From contig DPBR01000094.1 of the NCBI GenBank assembly GCA_003516865.1, forward strand, positions 1 to 13,878: a stretch of 13,878 nucleotides of DNA, given 5' to 3'. Position 1 is the first letter of the stretch; each line of letters opens with the position of its first letter. Of the stretch, positions 1-6,266 are shown one piece after another. Position numbers and translations under genes: made by a program. The stretch comes from Oscillospiraceae bacterium. Lineage in GTDB: Bacteria > Bacillota > Clostridia > Oscillospirales > Ruminococcaceae. Under the pieces are notes generated by a model. That model was not told the DNA's origin. It worked only from the letters and a program-made list of their open reading frames with translations, and did not search any database.

Positions 1-72
1 AATTGTGCGGTGTTGCCTTAGAGGTTTCCTTATACAAAAAACCGTATTTTTGCATATTTTTGAAAAAACCTC

Positions 73-101
73 TTTACAAATGAAAAATAATGTGGTATAA
101 T
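73..101 (+). promoter_or_regulatory. sigma-A promoter of rpsO-pnp
   Basis: The -35 box TTTACA (73-78) and the -10 box TATAAT (96-101) are separated by 17 nt. The -10 is extended by TGG just upstream (93-95). Transcription would begin near 108, giving a leader of about 125 nt before rpsO. In several bacteria the rpsO leader binds S15 for autoregulation. This leader has a small CGCG-ATAA-CGCG hairpin (116-127), but I could not derive a convincing S15-type fold by eye. Confidence 0.85.
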
Positions 102-232
102 ACTTGTTGTATGTACGCGATAACGCGGCATCAGGCTCGCCCCGTTCACGGATTGCGGATTTCGCTCTTTATGAGAAACACCGTATCCCTTTGCTGTGAG
201 CGCGGGAAATATTATCAAAGAGGTGTAAAAAA

Positions 233-499
233 ATGCTTAGAAAAGAAGAAAAAACTGCGGTTATCGAAGCAAACCGCCTGCACGACCACGACACGGGTTC
301 TCCCGAAGTTCAGATTGCAATTCTCACCAAGAGAATTAACGAGCTGACAGACCACATCAAGGTTCACAAGAAGGACCACCACTCCACTCGCGGACTTCTC
401 AAGATGGTAGGTCACAGAAGAAACCTGCTCAACTACCTTCAGAAGAAGGATATCGAGCGTTATCGTGCAATCGTTGCAAAGCTCGGACTGAGAAAGTAA
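233..499 (+). CDS. rpsO: 30S ribosomal protein S15
   Basis: This 88-residue protein is a full-length S15, a primary binder of the central domain of 16S rRNA that helps nucleate assembly of the small-subunit platform. The family landmarks are present: DTGSPEVQ (20-27), the HKKDHHS segment (45-51), GHRRNLLNYL (60-69) and the LGLRK end. The usual arginine of HHSRRGLL is threonine here (T52), a small deviation. The start is ATG with AAAGAGGTG 8 nt upstream. The gene leads a unit with pnp 157 nt downstream, the order known from many bacteria. S15 commonly represses its own translation by binding its leader, and the long 5' leader here would allow that, but this is inference. Confidence 0.97.
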   Translation: MLRKEEKTAVIEANRLHDHDTGSPEVQIAILTKRINELTDHIKVHKKDHHSTRGLLKMVGHRRNLLNYLQKKDIERYRAIVAKLGLRK

Positions 500-502
500 G
501 CG

Positions 503-552
503 AAAGCAAACAGTTGGCGGCTCGCAGTCGGCGCGCCGTCAACTTCTGCTTT
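503..552 (+). terminator. Hairpin after rpsO (attenuator or processing site)
   Basis: Two stacked inverted segments flank a 15-nt loop. AGTTGGCGG (512-520) pairs with CCGTCAACT (536-544) with one G-U pair, and AAAGCA (503-508) pairs with TGCTTT (547-552) across a small internal loop. A short T-run follows (551-553). This could be a partial terminator that lowers pnp expression relative to rpsO, or a structure that protects the rpsO 3' end. The T-tract is weak, so full termination is doubtful. Confidence 0.5.
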
Positions 553-568
553 TATTCGGGTGTGTCGG

Positions 569-612
569 GCAATAAATTGAGCCTGCGGTCTTTCGCCGGT
601 TGAATTTATTGC
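569..612 (+). promoter_or_regulatory. Long hairpin in the pnp leader
   Basis: A perfect 10-bp inverted repeat, GCAATAAATT (569-578) and AATTTATTGC (603-612), closes a structure whose interior continues pairing through GCC/GGT and GCG/CGC with single mismatches. The result is a long, nearly continuous duplex ending 44 nt before the pnp start. In Escherichia coli a comparable hairpin upstream of pnp is cut by RNase III, and PNPase then represses its own mRNA. A similar role here is inference from position and shape. Confidence 0.55.
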
Positions 613-656
613 AGACGCCGCGCCCGAAAAGAAAGATTATGAAAGGAAAAAGGGCT

Positions 657-2789
657 ATGTTTGAAAATTACAGAGTGTTTAAGACAATGTTCGCGGGACG
701 CGAGCTTACCGTTGAAACGGGCAAGGTTTGCCAGCTTGCAAACGGCTCGTGCTGGGTAAAATACGGCGAAACCGTTGTTATGGTGAATGTAACCGCTTCT
801 CCGAAGCCGCGCGAGGGCGTGGATTTCTTCCCGCTTTCGGTTGACTATGAGGAAAAGCTTTATTCTGTCGGCAAAATTCCGGGCGGATTTCTCAAGAGAG
901 AGGGCAGACCGAGCGAGAAGGCGATTCTGACTTCGCGCGTTGTTGACCGTCCTATGCGCCCGCTGTTCCCGAAGGATATGAGAAACGACGTTGCGATTAC
1001 GATGACGGTTCTCGCGGTTGACCCCGACTGCTCTCCCGAAATTATGGGAATGATAGGCGCTTCTATTGCGGTTTCTATTTCCGATGTTCCGTGGAACGGT
1101 CCTATCGGCGGTATTTCCGTTGGCCTTGTAGACGGAGAAATCGTGCTGATGCCGAACGCGGAGCAGCGCGTAAAGAGCGACCTCAACCTCACTGTGGCTT
1201 CTTCCGAGAAGAAGGTTGTTATGATTGAGGCGGGTGCGAATGAAGTTGACGATGAAACGATGTTCAAGGCGATTATGGCAGGTCACGAGGAAATCGTGAA
1301 CAGCCTTATCCCGTTCATCAAGGATATTCAGGCGCAGATTGGCAAAAAGAAGTTCGCGTTTGACAGTATGGAAGTCGACCACGATATGTACGACGCGATT
1401 TCCGAGTTTGCGATTGAAAAGGTTCGCTACGCTATGGATACGGACGACAAGAACGTCCGCGAGGAGCGTTTGCAGCCTGTTTACGCCGAGGTTCACGAGA
1501 AGTTCGACGAGGTTTATCCCGAACAGATTGCGATGATTGACGAGTGTATGTACAAGCTTCAGAAGTTTGTTGTACGCCGCTGGCTGCTTGACGACGGAAA
1601 GCGCGTTGACGGAAGAAAGCTTGATGAAATCCGTCCGCTTGCCGCTGAAGTTGCGGTTCTTCCGAGAGTACACGGTTCGGGTATCTTCACAAGAGGACAG
1701 ACGCAGGTTATGACAATCTGCACGCTTGGCCCCGTATCCGACAGCCAGAAGCTTGAGGGACTTGACGATGAAGACGGAAAGCGCTATATGCATCACTACA
1801 ACTTCCCGTCCTATTCTGTCGGCGAAACAAAGGCTTCGAGAGGCCCCGGACGCCGCGAAATCGGTCACGGCGCGCTTGCTGAGAGAGCGCTGCTTCCGGT
1901 AATTCCGTCCGTTGAGGAGTTCCCGTATGCGATAAGACTTGTTTCCGAGGTTCTTTCCTCGAACGGTTCCACCTCGCAGGGCTCTGTGTGCGGCTCCACG
2001 CTCGCGCTTATGGACGCAGGCGTTCCGATTAAGAAGCCTGTCGCGGGTATTTCCTGCGGACTTATCACCGAGGGCGAGCGCTGGATGACGATGGTTGATA
2101 TTCAGGGCGTCGAGGACTTCTTCGGCGATATGGACTTCAAGGTTGCGGGTACTCACGAGGGTATCACGGCAATTCAGATGGACTTGAAGATTGACGGTCT
2201 TACTCCCGAAATCATCAAGAATGCGTTTGAAAAGACCCACAAGGCGCGCGATTATATCCTTGACGAGGTTATGCTCAAGGCAATCGACAAGCCCCGCGCA
2301 ACCGTCGGCAAGTACGCTCCCAAGATGCTCACAACCAAGGTTCCTGTTGAGAAAATCAGCGATGTTATCGGAAAGGGCGGAAAGGTTATCCAGAAGCTCT
2401 GCGCCGACTTCGAGGTTAAGATTGACGTTGACGAGGACGGAAACGTATTCATCTGCGGCGCTGACCTTGAGAAGGCGAACGCGTGCGTTCAGGTTATCTC
2501 CACGATTGTAAATCCTCCGGAAATCGGCGCGATTTACAAGGGCAAGGTTGTAAAGATTATGAACTTCGGCGCGTTTGTCGAGATTGCTCCCGGCAAGGAC
2601 GGAATGGTTCATATCTCAAAGCTTGAAAATCACCGCGTTGATAAGGTTGAGGATGTTGTTTCGGTTGGCGATGAGATTATCGTAAAGGTAATGGAAATCG
2701 ACAATCAGGGCAGAATTAACCTCTCCCGCAAGGACGCTCTCGCCGATATTGAGGCGAAGAAAAAGGCAAAACAGCAGGCGGAGGGCTAA
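657..2789 (+). CDS. pnp: Polyribonucleotide nucleotidyltransferase (PNPase)
   Basis: PNPase degrades RNA 3' to 5' by phosphorolysis, releasing nucleoside diphosphates, and acts as a ring-shaped trimer in mRNA turnover. The 710-residue product has the full domain order: a first RNase PH domain, a helical linker, a second RNase PH domain with the catalytic-site motif GDMDFKVAGT (aspartates at 491 and 493), a KH domain with GKGG (572-575), and a C-terminal S1 domain from about 624 to 693. ATG at 657 was chosen because it follows a purine-rich AAAGGAAAAAGGG and starts at the conserved family N-terminus. An upstream TTG (600) and ATG (639) are in frame, but the TTG lies inside the leader hairpin. 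The gene is probably cotranscribed with rpsO and ends at the terminator at 2862-2888. Confidence 0.97.
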   Translation: MFENYRVFKTMFAGRELTVETGKVCQLANGSCWVKYGETVVMVNVTASPKPREGVDFFPLSVDYEEKLYSVGKIPGGFLKREGRPSEKAILTSRVVDRPMRPLFPKDMRNDVAITMTVLAVDPDCSPEIMGMIGASIAVSISDVPWNGPIGGISVGLVDGEIVLMPNAEQRVKSDLNLTVASSEKKVVMIEAGANEVDDETMFKAIMAGHEEIVNSLIPFIKDIQAQIGKKKFAFDSMEVDHDMYDAISEFAIEKVRYAMDTDDKNVREERLQPVYAEVHEKFDEVYPEQIAMIDECMYKLQKFVVRRWLLDDGKRVDGRKLDEIRPLAAEVAVLPRVHGSGIFTRGQTQVMTICTLGPVSDSQKLEGLDDEDGKRYMHHYNFPSYSVGETKASRGPGRREIGHGALAERALLPVIPSVEEFPYAIRLVSEVLSSNGSTSQGSVCGSTLALMDAGVPIKKPVAGISCGLITEGERWMTMVDIQGVEDFFGDMDFKVAGTHEGITAIQMDLKIDGLTPEIIKNAFEKTHKARDYILDEVMLKAIDKPRATVGKYAPKMLTTKVPVEKISDVIGKGGKVIQKLCADFEVKIDVDEDGNVFICGADLEKANACVQVISTIVNPPEIGAIYKGKVVKIMNFGAFVEIAPGKDGMVHISKLENHRVDKVEDVVSVGDEIIVKVMEIDNQGRINLSRKDALADIEAKKKAKQQAEG

Positions 2790-2861
2790 TCGGCTTGTCT
2801 AAAATGCCTAAAAAATAGTGCTTTGCGGCGAAAAAACGGATTAATAATAACAAAAATTGTG

Positions 2862-2888
2862 AAAAGCCCTTGACAAAAAGGGCTTTTT
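2862..2888 (+). terminator. Intrinsic terminator of rpsO-pnp
   Basis: A perfect 10-bp stem, AAAAGCCCTT (2862-2871) with AAGGGCTTTT (2878-2887), closes a 6-nt loop GACAAA. A further G-U pair follows and the T-run ends at 2888. The loop and upstream arm contain the -35 box of the next promoter, so terminator and promoter share the same bases. Confidence 0.85.
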
Positions 2889-2898
2889 GCTTTATAAT
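2870..2898 (+). promoter_or_regulatory. Consensus sigma-A promoter of rpsL-rpsG-fusA
   Basis: TTGACA (2870-2875) and TATAAT (2893-2898) are both perfect consensus hexamers at the optimal 17-nt spacing. Initiation is expected near 2905, giving a leader of about 70 nt before rpsL. This is the strongest-looking promoter in the window, as expected for ribosomal protein and EF-G genes. Its -35 box spans the loop side of the upstream terminator hairpin, and the hairpin's 3' arm forms part of the spacer. Confidence 0.93.
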
Positions 2899-2973
2899 TT
2901 ATAATTGTGTGTTAGTATATTTTTCAGTAGTTGGAAATAATAACATACGGAATATTTTTATGGAGGTGAAATA

Positions 2974-3399
2974 ATGCCTACGTTCAATCAGCTTGTCCGT
3001 AAGGGACGCGAGGTATCGGTTAAGAAATCCAAGGCTCCTGCTCTTCAGAAGGGTATGAACACTCTCAAGAAGGCGCAGATAGACCAGCATTCTCCGCAGA
3101 AGCGCGGCGTTTGCACGGCGGTCAGAACTCAGACCCCGAAAAAGCCTAACTCCGCAATGAGAAAGGTAGCCAGAGTTAAGATTTCCAATGGATATGAAGT
3201 TACTGCGTACATTCCCGGAATCGGACACAAACTGCAGGAGCACTCCGTTGTTCTTATAAGAGGCGGACGTGTAAAGGACCTCCCCGGCGTGCGTTACCAT
3301 ATCATCAGAGGTACGCTCGACGCTCAGGGTGTGGACAAGAGAATGCAGGGACGCTCGAAGTATGGAGCTAAGCGTCCGAAGGCAGGAAAGAAAGCGTAA
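2974..3399 (+). CDS. rpsL: 30S ribosomal protein S12
   Basis: S12 sits at the decoding centre of the small subunit and influences tRNA selection accuracy. The 141-residue length is normal for Firmicutes. The signature QTPKKPNSAMRKVARV, which contains the lysine classically altered in streptomycin resistance, is wild type. HSVVLIRGGRVKDLPGVRYH is also intact and includes the aspartate that is methylthiolated in some bacteria. ATG follows GGAGGTGA (2962-2969) at good spacing. It is the first gene of a str-type operon, with rpsG 136 nt and fusA about 650 nt downstream. Confidence 0.98.
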   Translation: MPTFNQLVRKGREVSVKKSKAPALQKGMNTLKKAQIDQHSPQKRGVCTAVRTQTPKKPNSAMRKVARVKISNGYEVTAYIPGIGHKLQEHSVVLIRGGRVKDLPGVRYHIIRGTLDAQGVDKRMQGRSKYGAKRPKAGKKA

Positions 3400-3535
3400 T
3401 TTCGAGAACTGTTAGCTGACAAGAAAGGCGTTATTTCTTATATAAAGTAGGAAAAATCGTGTTCTTGGCGGCGGAAGTGATTGGATTGCTTTCGAGTACC
3501 TATGATTTTCATTTTTATGTAAGGAGGGAAGTAAA
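3400..3535 (+). other. rpsL-rpsG intercistronic region
   Basis: This 136-nt spacer has no clear promoter or terminator. It shows only weak AT-rich pairing, such as AAGAAA with TTTCTT near 3421-3440. In Escherichia coli the equivalent S12-S7 spacer holds the S7 translational repressor site. The length here would allow a similar site, but no recognisable S7 target was identified. The end of the spacer carries the rpsG ribosome binding site AAGGAGGG (3521-3528). Confidence 0.4.
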
Positions 3536-4006
3536 GTGCCAAGAAGAGGTAATGTTCCCAAGCGTGAGGTTCTGCCGGATCCGCTTTACGGTTCGGAGTT
3601 GGTAACAAGACTTATCAACAACATTATGCTTGACGGAAAGAAGGGCGTAGCCCAGAAGATTGTCTACGGCGCGTTTGAAATCGTTGCCGAAAAGACAGGA
3701 AAGGACGCTCTCGAAGCTTTCGAGGAGGCAATGGAAAACATTATGCCTCAGCTCGAAGTTAAGGCAAGACGCGTCGGCGGTGCAACCTATCAGGTTCCTA
3801 TGGAGGTTCGCCCCGAGAGAAGAAGAACGCTCGGTCTGCGTTGGATTACGACATACAGCCGCGCTCGTTCCGAAAAGACAATGAAGGAAAGACTCGCAAA
3901 CGAGATTTGCGACGCGCTGAACAATCAGGGCGGAGCTTGCAAGAAGCGTGATGATACGCACAAGATGGCTGAGGCTAACAAGGCGTTTGCACACTTCAAG
4001 TGGTAA
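3536..4006 (+). CDS. rpsG: 30S ribosomal protein S7
   Basis: S7 is a primary binder of the 3' domain of 16S rRNA, shapes the small-subunit head, and contacts E-site tRNA through its beta hairpin. The 156-residue product is canonical in length. It begins MPRRGNV and carries LPDPLYGSELVTRLIN, the hairpin segment RVGGATYQVPMEVRPERR, and a C-terminal end rich in basic residues (HKMAEANKAFAHFKW). The start is GTG rather than ATG, set by a strong AAGGAGGG (3521-3528) 7 nt upstream. It is cotranscribed with rpsL upstream and fusA 45 nt downstream. S7 is often the autoregulator of this operon, though that is not demonstrated here. Confidence 0.98.
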   Translation: MPRRGNVPKREVLPDPLYGSELVTRLINNIMLDGKKGVAQKIVYGAFEIVAEKTGKDALEAFEEAMENIMPQLEVKARRVGGATYQVPMEVRPERRRTLGLRWITTYSRARSEKTMKERLANEICDALNNQGGACKKRDDTHKMAEANKAFAHFKW

Positions 4007-4051
4007 GAATAGGATAAGCTGCTTTACGGCGGCATAATTACGGAGGAATAA

Positions 4052-6139
4052 ATGAAAAGAGACGTAACTCTTGAAATGACCCGTAATATTGGTATTATGG
4101 CTCATATCGATGCCGGTAAGACCACCACGACGGAGCGTATCCTGTTCTACACGGGTATCAACCACAAGCTTGGTGAAACCCACGAGGGCGCTTCCACGAT
4201 GGACTGGATGGAGCAGGAGAAGGAGAGAGGTATCACCATCACTTCCGCTGCGACGACCGCGTTCTGGAAAGAGCACCGTATCAATATTATCGACACTCCC
4301 GGACACGTTGACTTCACGGTTGAAGTTCAGCGTTCGCTGCGCGTACTCGACGGTTCTGTAACCGTTTTCTGTGCAAAGGGCGGTGTTGAGCCGCAGTCTG
4401 AAACCGTTTGGCGTCAGGCTGACAACTATCATGTACCCAGAATGGCTTATGTAAATAAGATGGACATTATGGGCGCGGATTTCTACAATGTAGTTCATAT
4501 GATGAAGGACAGACTGAAGTGCAACGCTGTTCCGATTCAGCTTCCTATCGGCGCTGAGGCTGATTTCAAGGGCATTATCGACCTGATTGAAATGAACGCC
4601 GATATTTATTATGACGACCTCGGAAAGGATATGCGCGTTGAGGAAATTCCCGCGGATATGCTTGATAAGGCTAAGGAGTACAGAGCGGCTCTGCTTGAAG
4701 CGGTTGCCGAGCTTGACGACGACCTTATGGACCGCTATTTCGAGAACGAAGGCGCGGATTTCACGACCGAGGAAATCAAAAAGGCTATCAGAAAGGGTAC
4801 TATCGAGAATAAGTTCGTACCCGTAACCTGTGGTACTTCGTACAGAAACAAGGGCGTTCAGAAGCTTCTTGACGCAATTGTTGACTTTATGCCGTCGCCG
4901 CTCGACATTCCCGCAATCAAGGGCGTAAACCCCGATACCGGCGAGGAAGAAGAGCGTCACGCAGGCGACGACCAGCCTTTCTCCGCTCTCGCATTCAAGA
5001 TTGCGACCGACCCGTTCGTAGGAAAGCTCTGCTTCTTCAGAGTATATTCCGGCTATGTTGAGGCAGGAACGACCGTTCTTAACTCGACAAAGGACAAGAA
5101 CGAGCGTATGGGACGTATTCTCCAGATGCACTCGAACCACAGACAGGATATCGACGCTTGCCCGTGCGGAGATATTGCGGCTGTTGTAGGTACAAAGTAC
5201 ACCACGACAGGCGACACTCTCTGCGACGAAAATCACCCGATTATCCTTGAGTCGATGGAGTTCCCGGACCCCGTAATCGACCTTGCAATCGAGCCTAAGA
5301 CCAAGGCAGGACAGGAAAAGATGGCGATTGCCCTCTCGAAGCTTGCCGAGGAGGACCCGACCTTCAAGACATGGACAAACCCCGAAACAGGTCAGACCAT
5401 TATCGCAGGTATGGGCGAGCTTCACCTCGAAATTATCGTCGACAGACTGCTGCGCGAGTTCAAGGTTGAGGCTAACGTAGGCGCTCCGCAGGTTGCTTAT
5501 AAGGAAACCATCACCGGCAACGCTGATGTTGATATGAAGTATAAGCGTCAGTCGGGCGGTTCCGGTCAGTACGGTCACGTTAAAATCCGCGTATCCCCGA
5601 ACGAAAGCGGCAAGGGCTATGAGTTCATAAACGCGGTTGTCGGCGGTTCTATTCCGAAGGAATTTATTCCTGCGGTAGACCAGGGTATTCAGGGCGCGCT
5701 CAACGCGGGCGTTCTCGCGGGATATCCCGTTGTTGATGTAAAGGTTGAGCTGTACGACGGTTCTTACCACGAGGTTGACTCGTCTGAAATGGCGTTTAAG
5801 ATAGCGGGTTCAATGGCTATCAAGGAAGCGCTCAAGCAGGCTCATTCCGTAATTCTTGAGCCGATTATGAAGGTTGTCGTTGTTGTTCCGGACGATTATA
5901 TCGGAAACGTAATCGGCGACCTGAACTCTCGCAGAGGTATGATTCAGAATCAGGAAACCAGAACCGGCAACGTTCAGGTAACCGCTCTCGTTCCGCTGTC
6001 CGAGATGTTCGGATATTCAAACGACCTTCGTTCCAAGACGCAGGGCCGCGGTCAGTACGTTATGGAGCCGAATTCCTATATCGAGGTTCCGAAGTCTATC
6101 GCAGAGGGCATTATGTCCAAGCGCAAGCAGGCTGACTAA
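4052..6139 (+). CDS. fusA: Translation elongation factor G
   Basis: EF-G is the GTPase that drives translocation of tRNA and mRNA after peptide-bond formation and splits ribosomes together with RRF. The 695-residue product has standard length and GTPase motifs: P-loop AHIDAGKT (17-24), switch I around RGITI (59-63), DTPGH (81-85) and NKMD (135-138). The G5 position reads CGTSYRNKG (260-268) instead of the more widespread GSAFKNKG, probably a lineage variant. Domain II onward includes TTTGDTLCDE and IAGMGELHLEI, the latter holding the histidine of the fusidic-acid region. ATG follows GGAGGAA (4042-4048). The context and full-length match favour EF-G over a Tet(M)-type ribosomal protection protein. 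It is the last gene before the terminator at 6166-6191. Confidence 0.98.
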   Translation: MKRDVTLEMTRNIGIMAHIDAGKTTTTERILFYTGINHKLGETHEGASTMDWMEQEKERGITITSAATTAFWKEHRINIIDTPGHVDFTVEVQRSLRVLDGSVTVFCAKGGVEPQSETVWRQADNYHVPRMAYVNKMDIMGADFYNVVHMMKDRLKCNAVPIQLPIGAEADFKGIIDLIEMNADIYYDDLGKDMRVEEIPADMLDKAKEYRAALLEAVAELDDDLMDRYFENEGADFTTEEIKKAIRKGTIENKFVPVTCGTSYRNKGVQKLLDAIVDFMPSPLDIPAIKGVNPDTGEEEERHAGDDQPFSALAFKIATDPFVGKLCFFRVYSGYVEAGTTVLNSTKDKNERMGRILQMHSNHRQDIDACPCGDIAAVVGTKYTTTGDTLCDENHPIILESMEFPDPVIDLAIEPKTKAGQEKMAIALSKLAEEDPTFKTWTNPETGQTIIAGMGELHLEIIVDRLLREFKVEANVGAPQVAYKETITGNADVDMKYKRQSGGSGQYGHVKIRVSPNESGKGYEFINAVVGGSIPKEFIPAVDQGIQGALNAGVLAGYPVVDVKVELYDGSYHEVDSSEMAFKIAGSMAIKEALKQAHSVILEPIMKVVVVVPDDYIGNVIGDLNSRRGMIQNQETRTGNVQVTALVPLSEMFGYSNDLRSKTQGRGQYVMEPNSYIEVPKSIAEGIMSKRKQAD

Positions 6140-6165
6140 ACAACGGTTCAGAAAAAAATGCTCTG

Positions 6166-6191
6166 AAAATCAAGAAAACCTCTTGATTTTT
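6166..6191 (+). terminator. Intrinsic terminator of fusA
   Basis: A perfect 10-bp stem, AAAATCAAGA (6166-6175) with TCTTGATTTT (6181-6190), encloses a 5-nt loop AAACC and runs into five T residues (6187-6191). The stem is AT-rich, so readthrough into tuf is possible. The 3' arm contains the -35 box of the tuf promoter. Confidence 0.75.
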
Positions 6192-6211
6192 GGAGCGAAA
6201 TCTGTTACAAT
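6183..6211 (+). promoter_or_regulatory. sigma-A promoter of tuf
   Basis: TTGATT (6183-6188) and TACAAT (6206-6211) stand 17 nt apart. Initiation is expected near 6218, giving a leader of about 50 nt. The -35 box lies wholly inside the 3' arm of the fusA terminator, repeating the arrangement seen between pnp and rpsL. The hexamers are weaker than those before rpsL, so tuf may also receive readthrough from fusA. Confidence 0.75.
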
Positions 6212-6225
6212 AAATCTATACCATT

Positions 6226-6243
6226 TTTGGGCGAAAGCTCAAA
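6226..6243 (+). promoter_or_regulatory. GAAA-tetraloop hairpin in the tuf leader
   Basis: TTTGGGC (6226-6232) pairs with GCTCAAA (6237-6243) with one G-U pair around a GAAA loop, a stable GNRA tetraloop. It lies between the predicted transcript start and the ribosome binding site AAAGGAGG (6251-6258). It may protect the 5' end of the highly expressed tuf mRNA or serve as a protein or RNA contact. The role is inferred only from shape and position. Confidence 0.45.
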
Positions 6244-6266
6244 CGAATTAAAAGGAGGAAATACCA

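Noticed and set aside
108..232. Riboswitch or classical S15-binding three-way junction in the rpsO leader
   Set aside because: Only small isolated hairpins could be found by eye. The length would allow such a structure, but no known motif was recognised.
600..656. Earlier TTG or ATG start for pnp
   Set aside because: The TTG at 600 lies within a hairpin, and neither it nor the ATG at 639 is needed for the conserved PNPase N-terminus, which begins at 657.
606..2612. Long open frame antisense to pnp
   Set aside because: It has no recognisable domain, is rich in Asn, Arg, His and Leu as expected from reverse-reading a biased gene, and lies entirely over a clear PNPase. Strong codon bias that avoids TTA, CTA and TCA on the sense strand leaves antisense frames open.
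3515..5770. Long open frame antisense to rpsG and fusA
   Set aside because: It is an artefact of codon bias in highly expressed genes. It crosses two real genes and their spacer, with no plausible ribosome binding site or domain.
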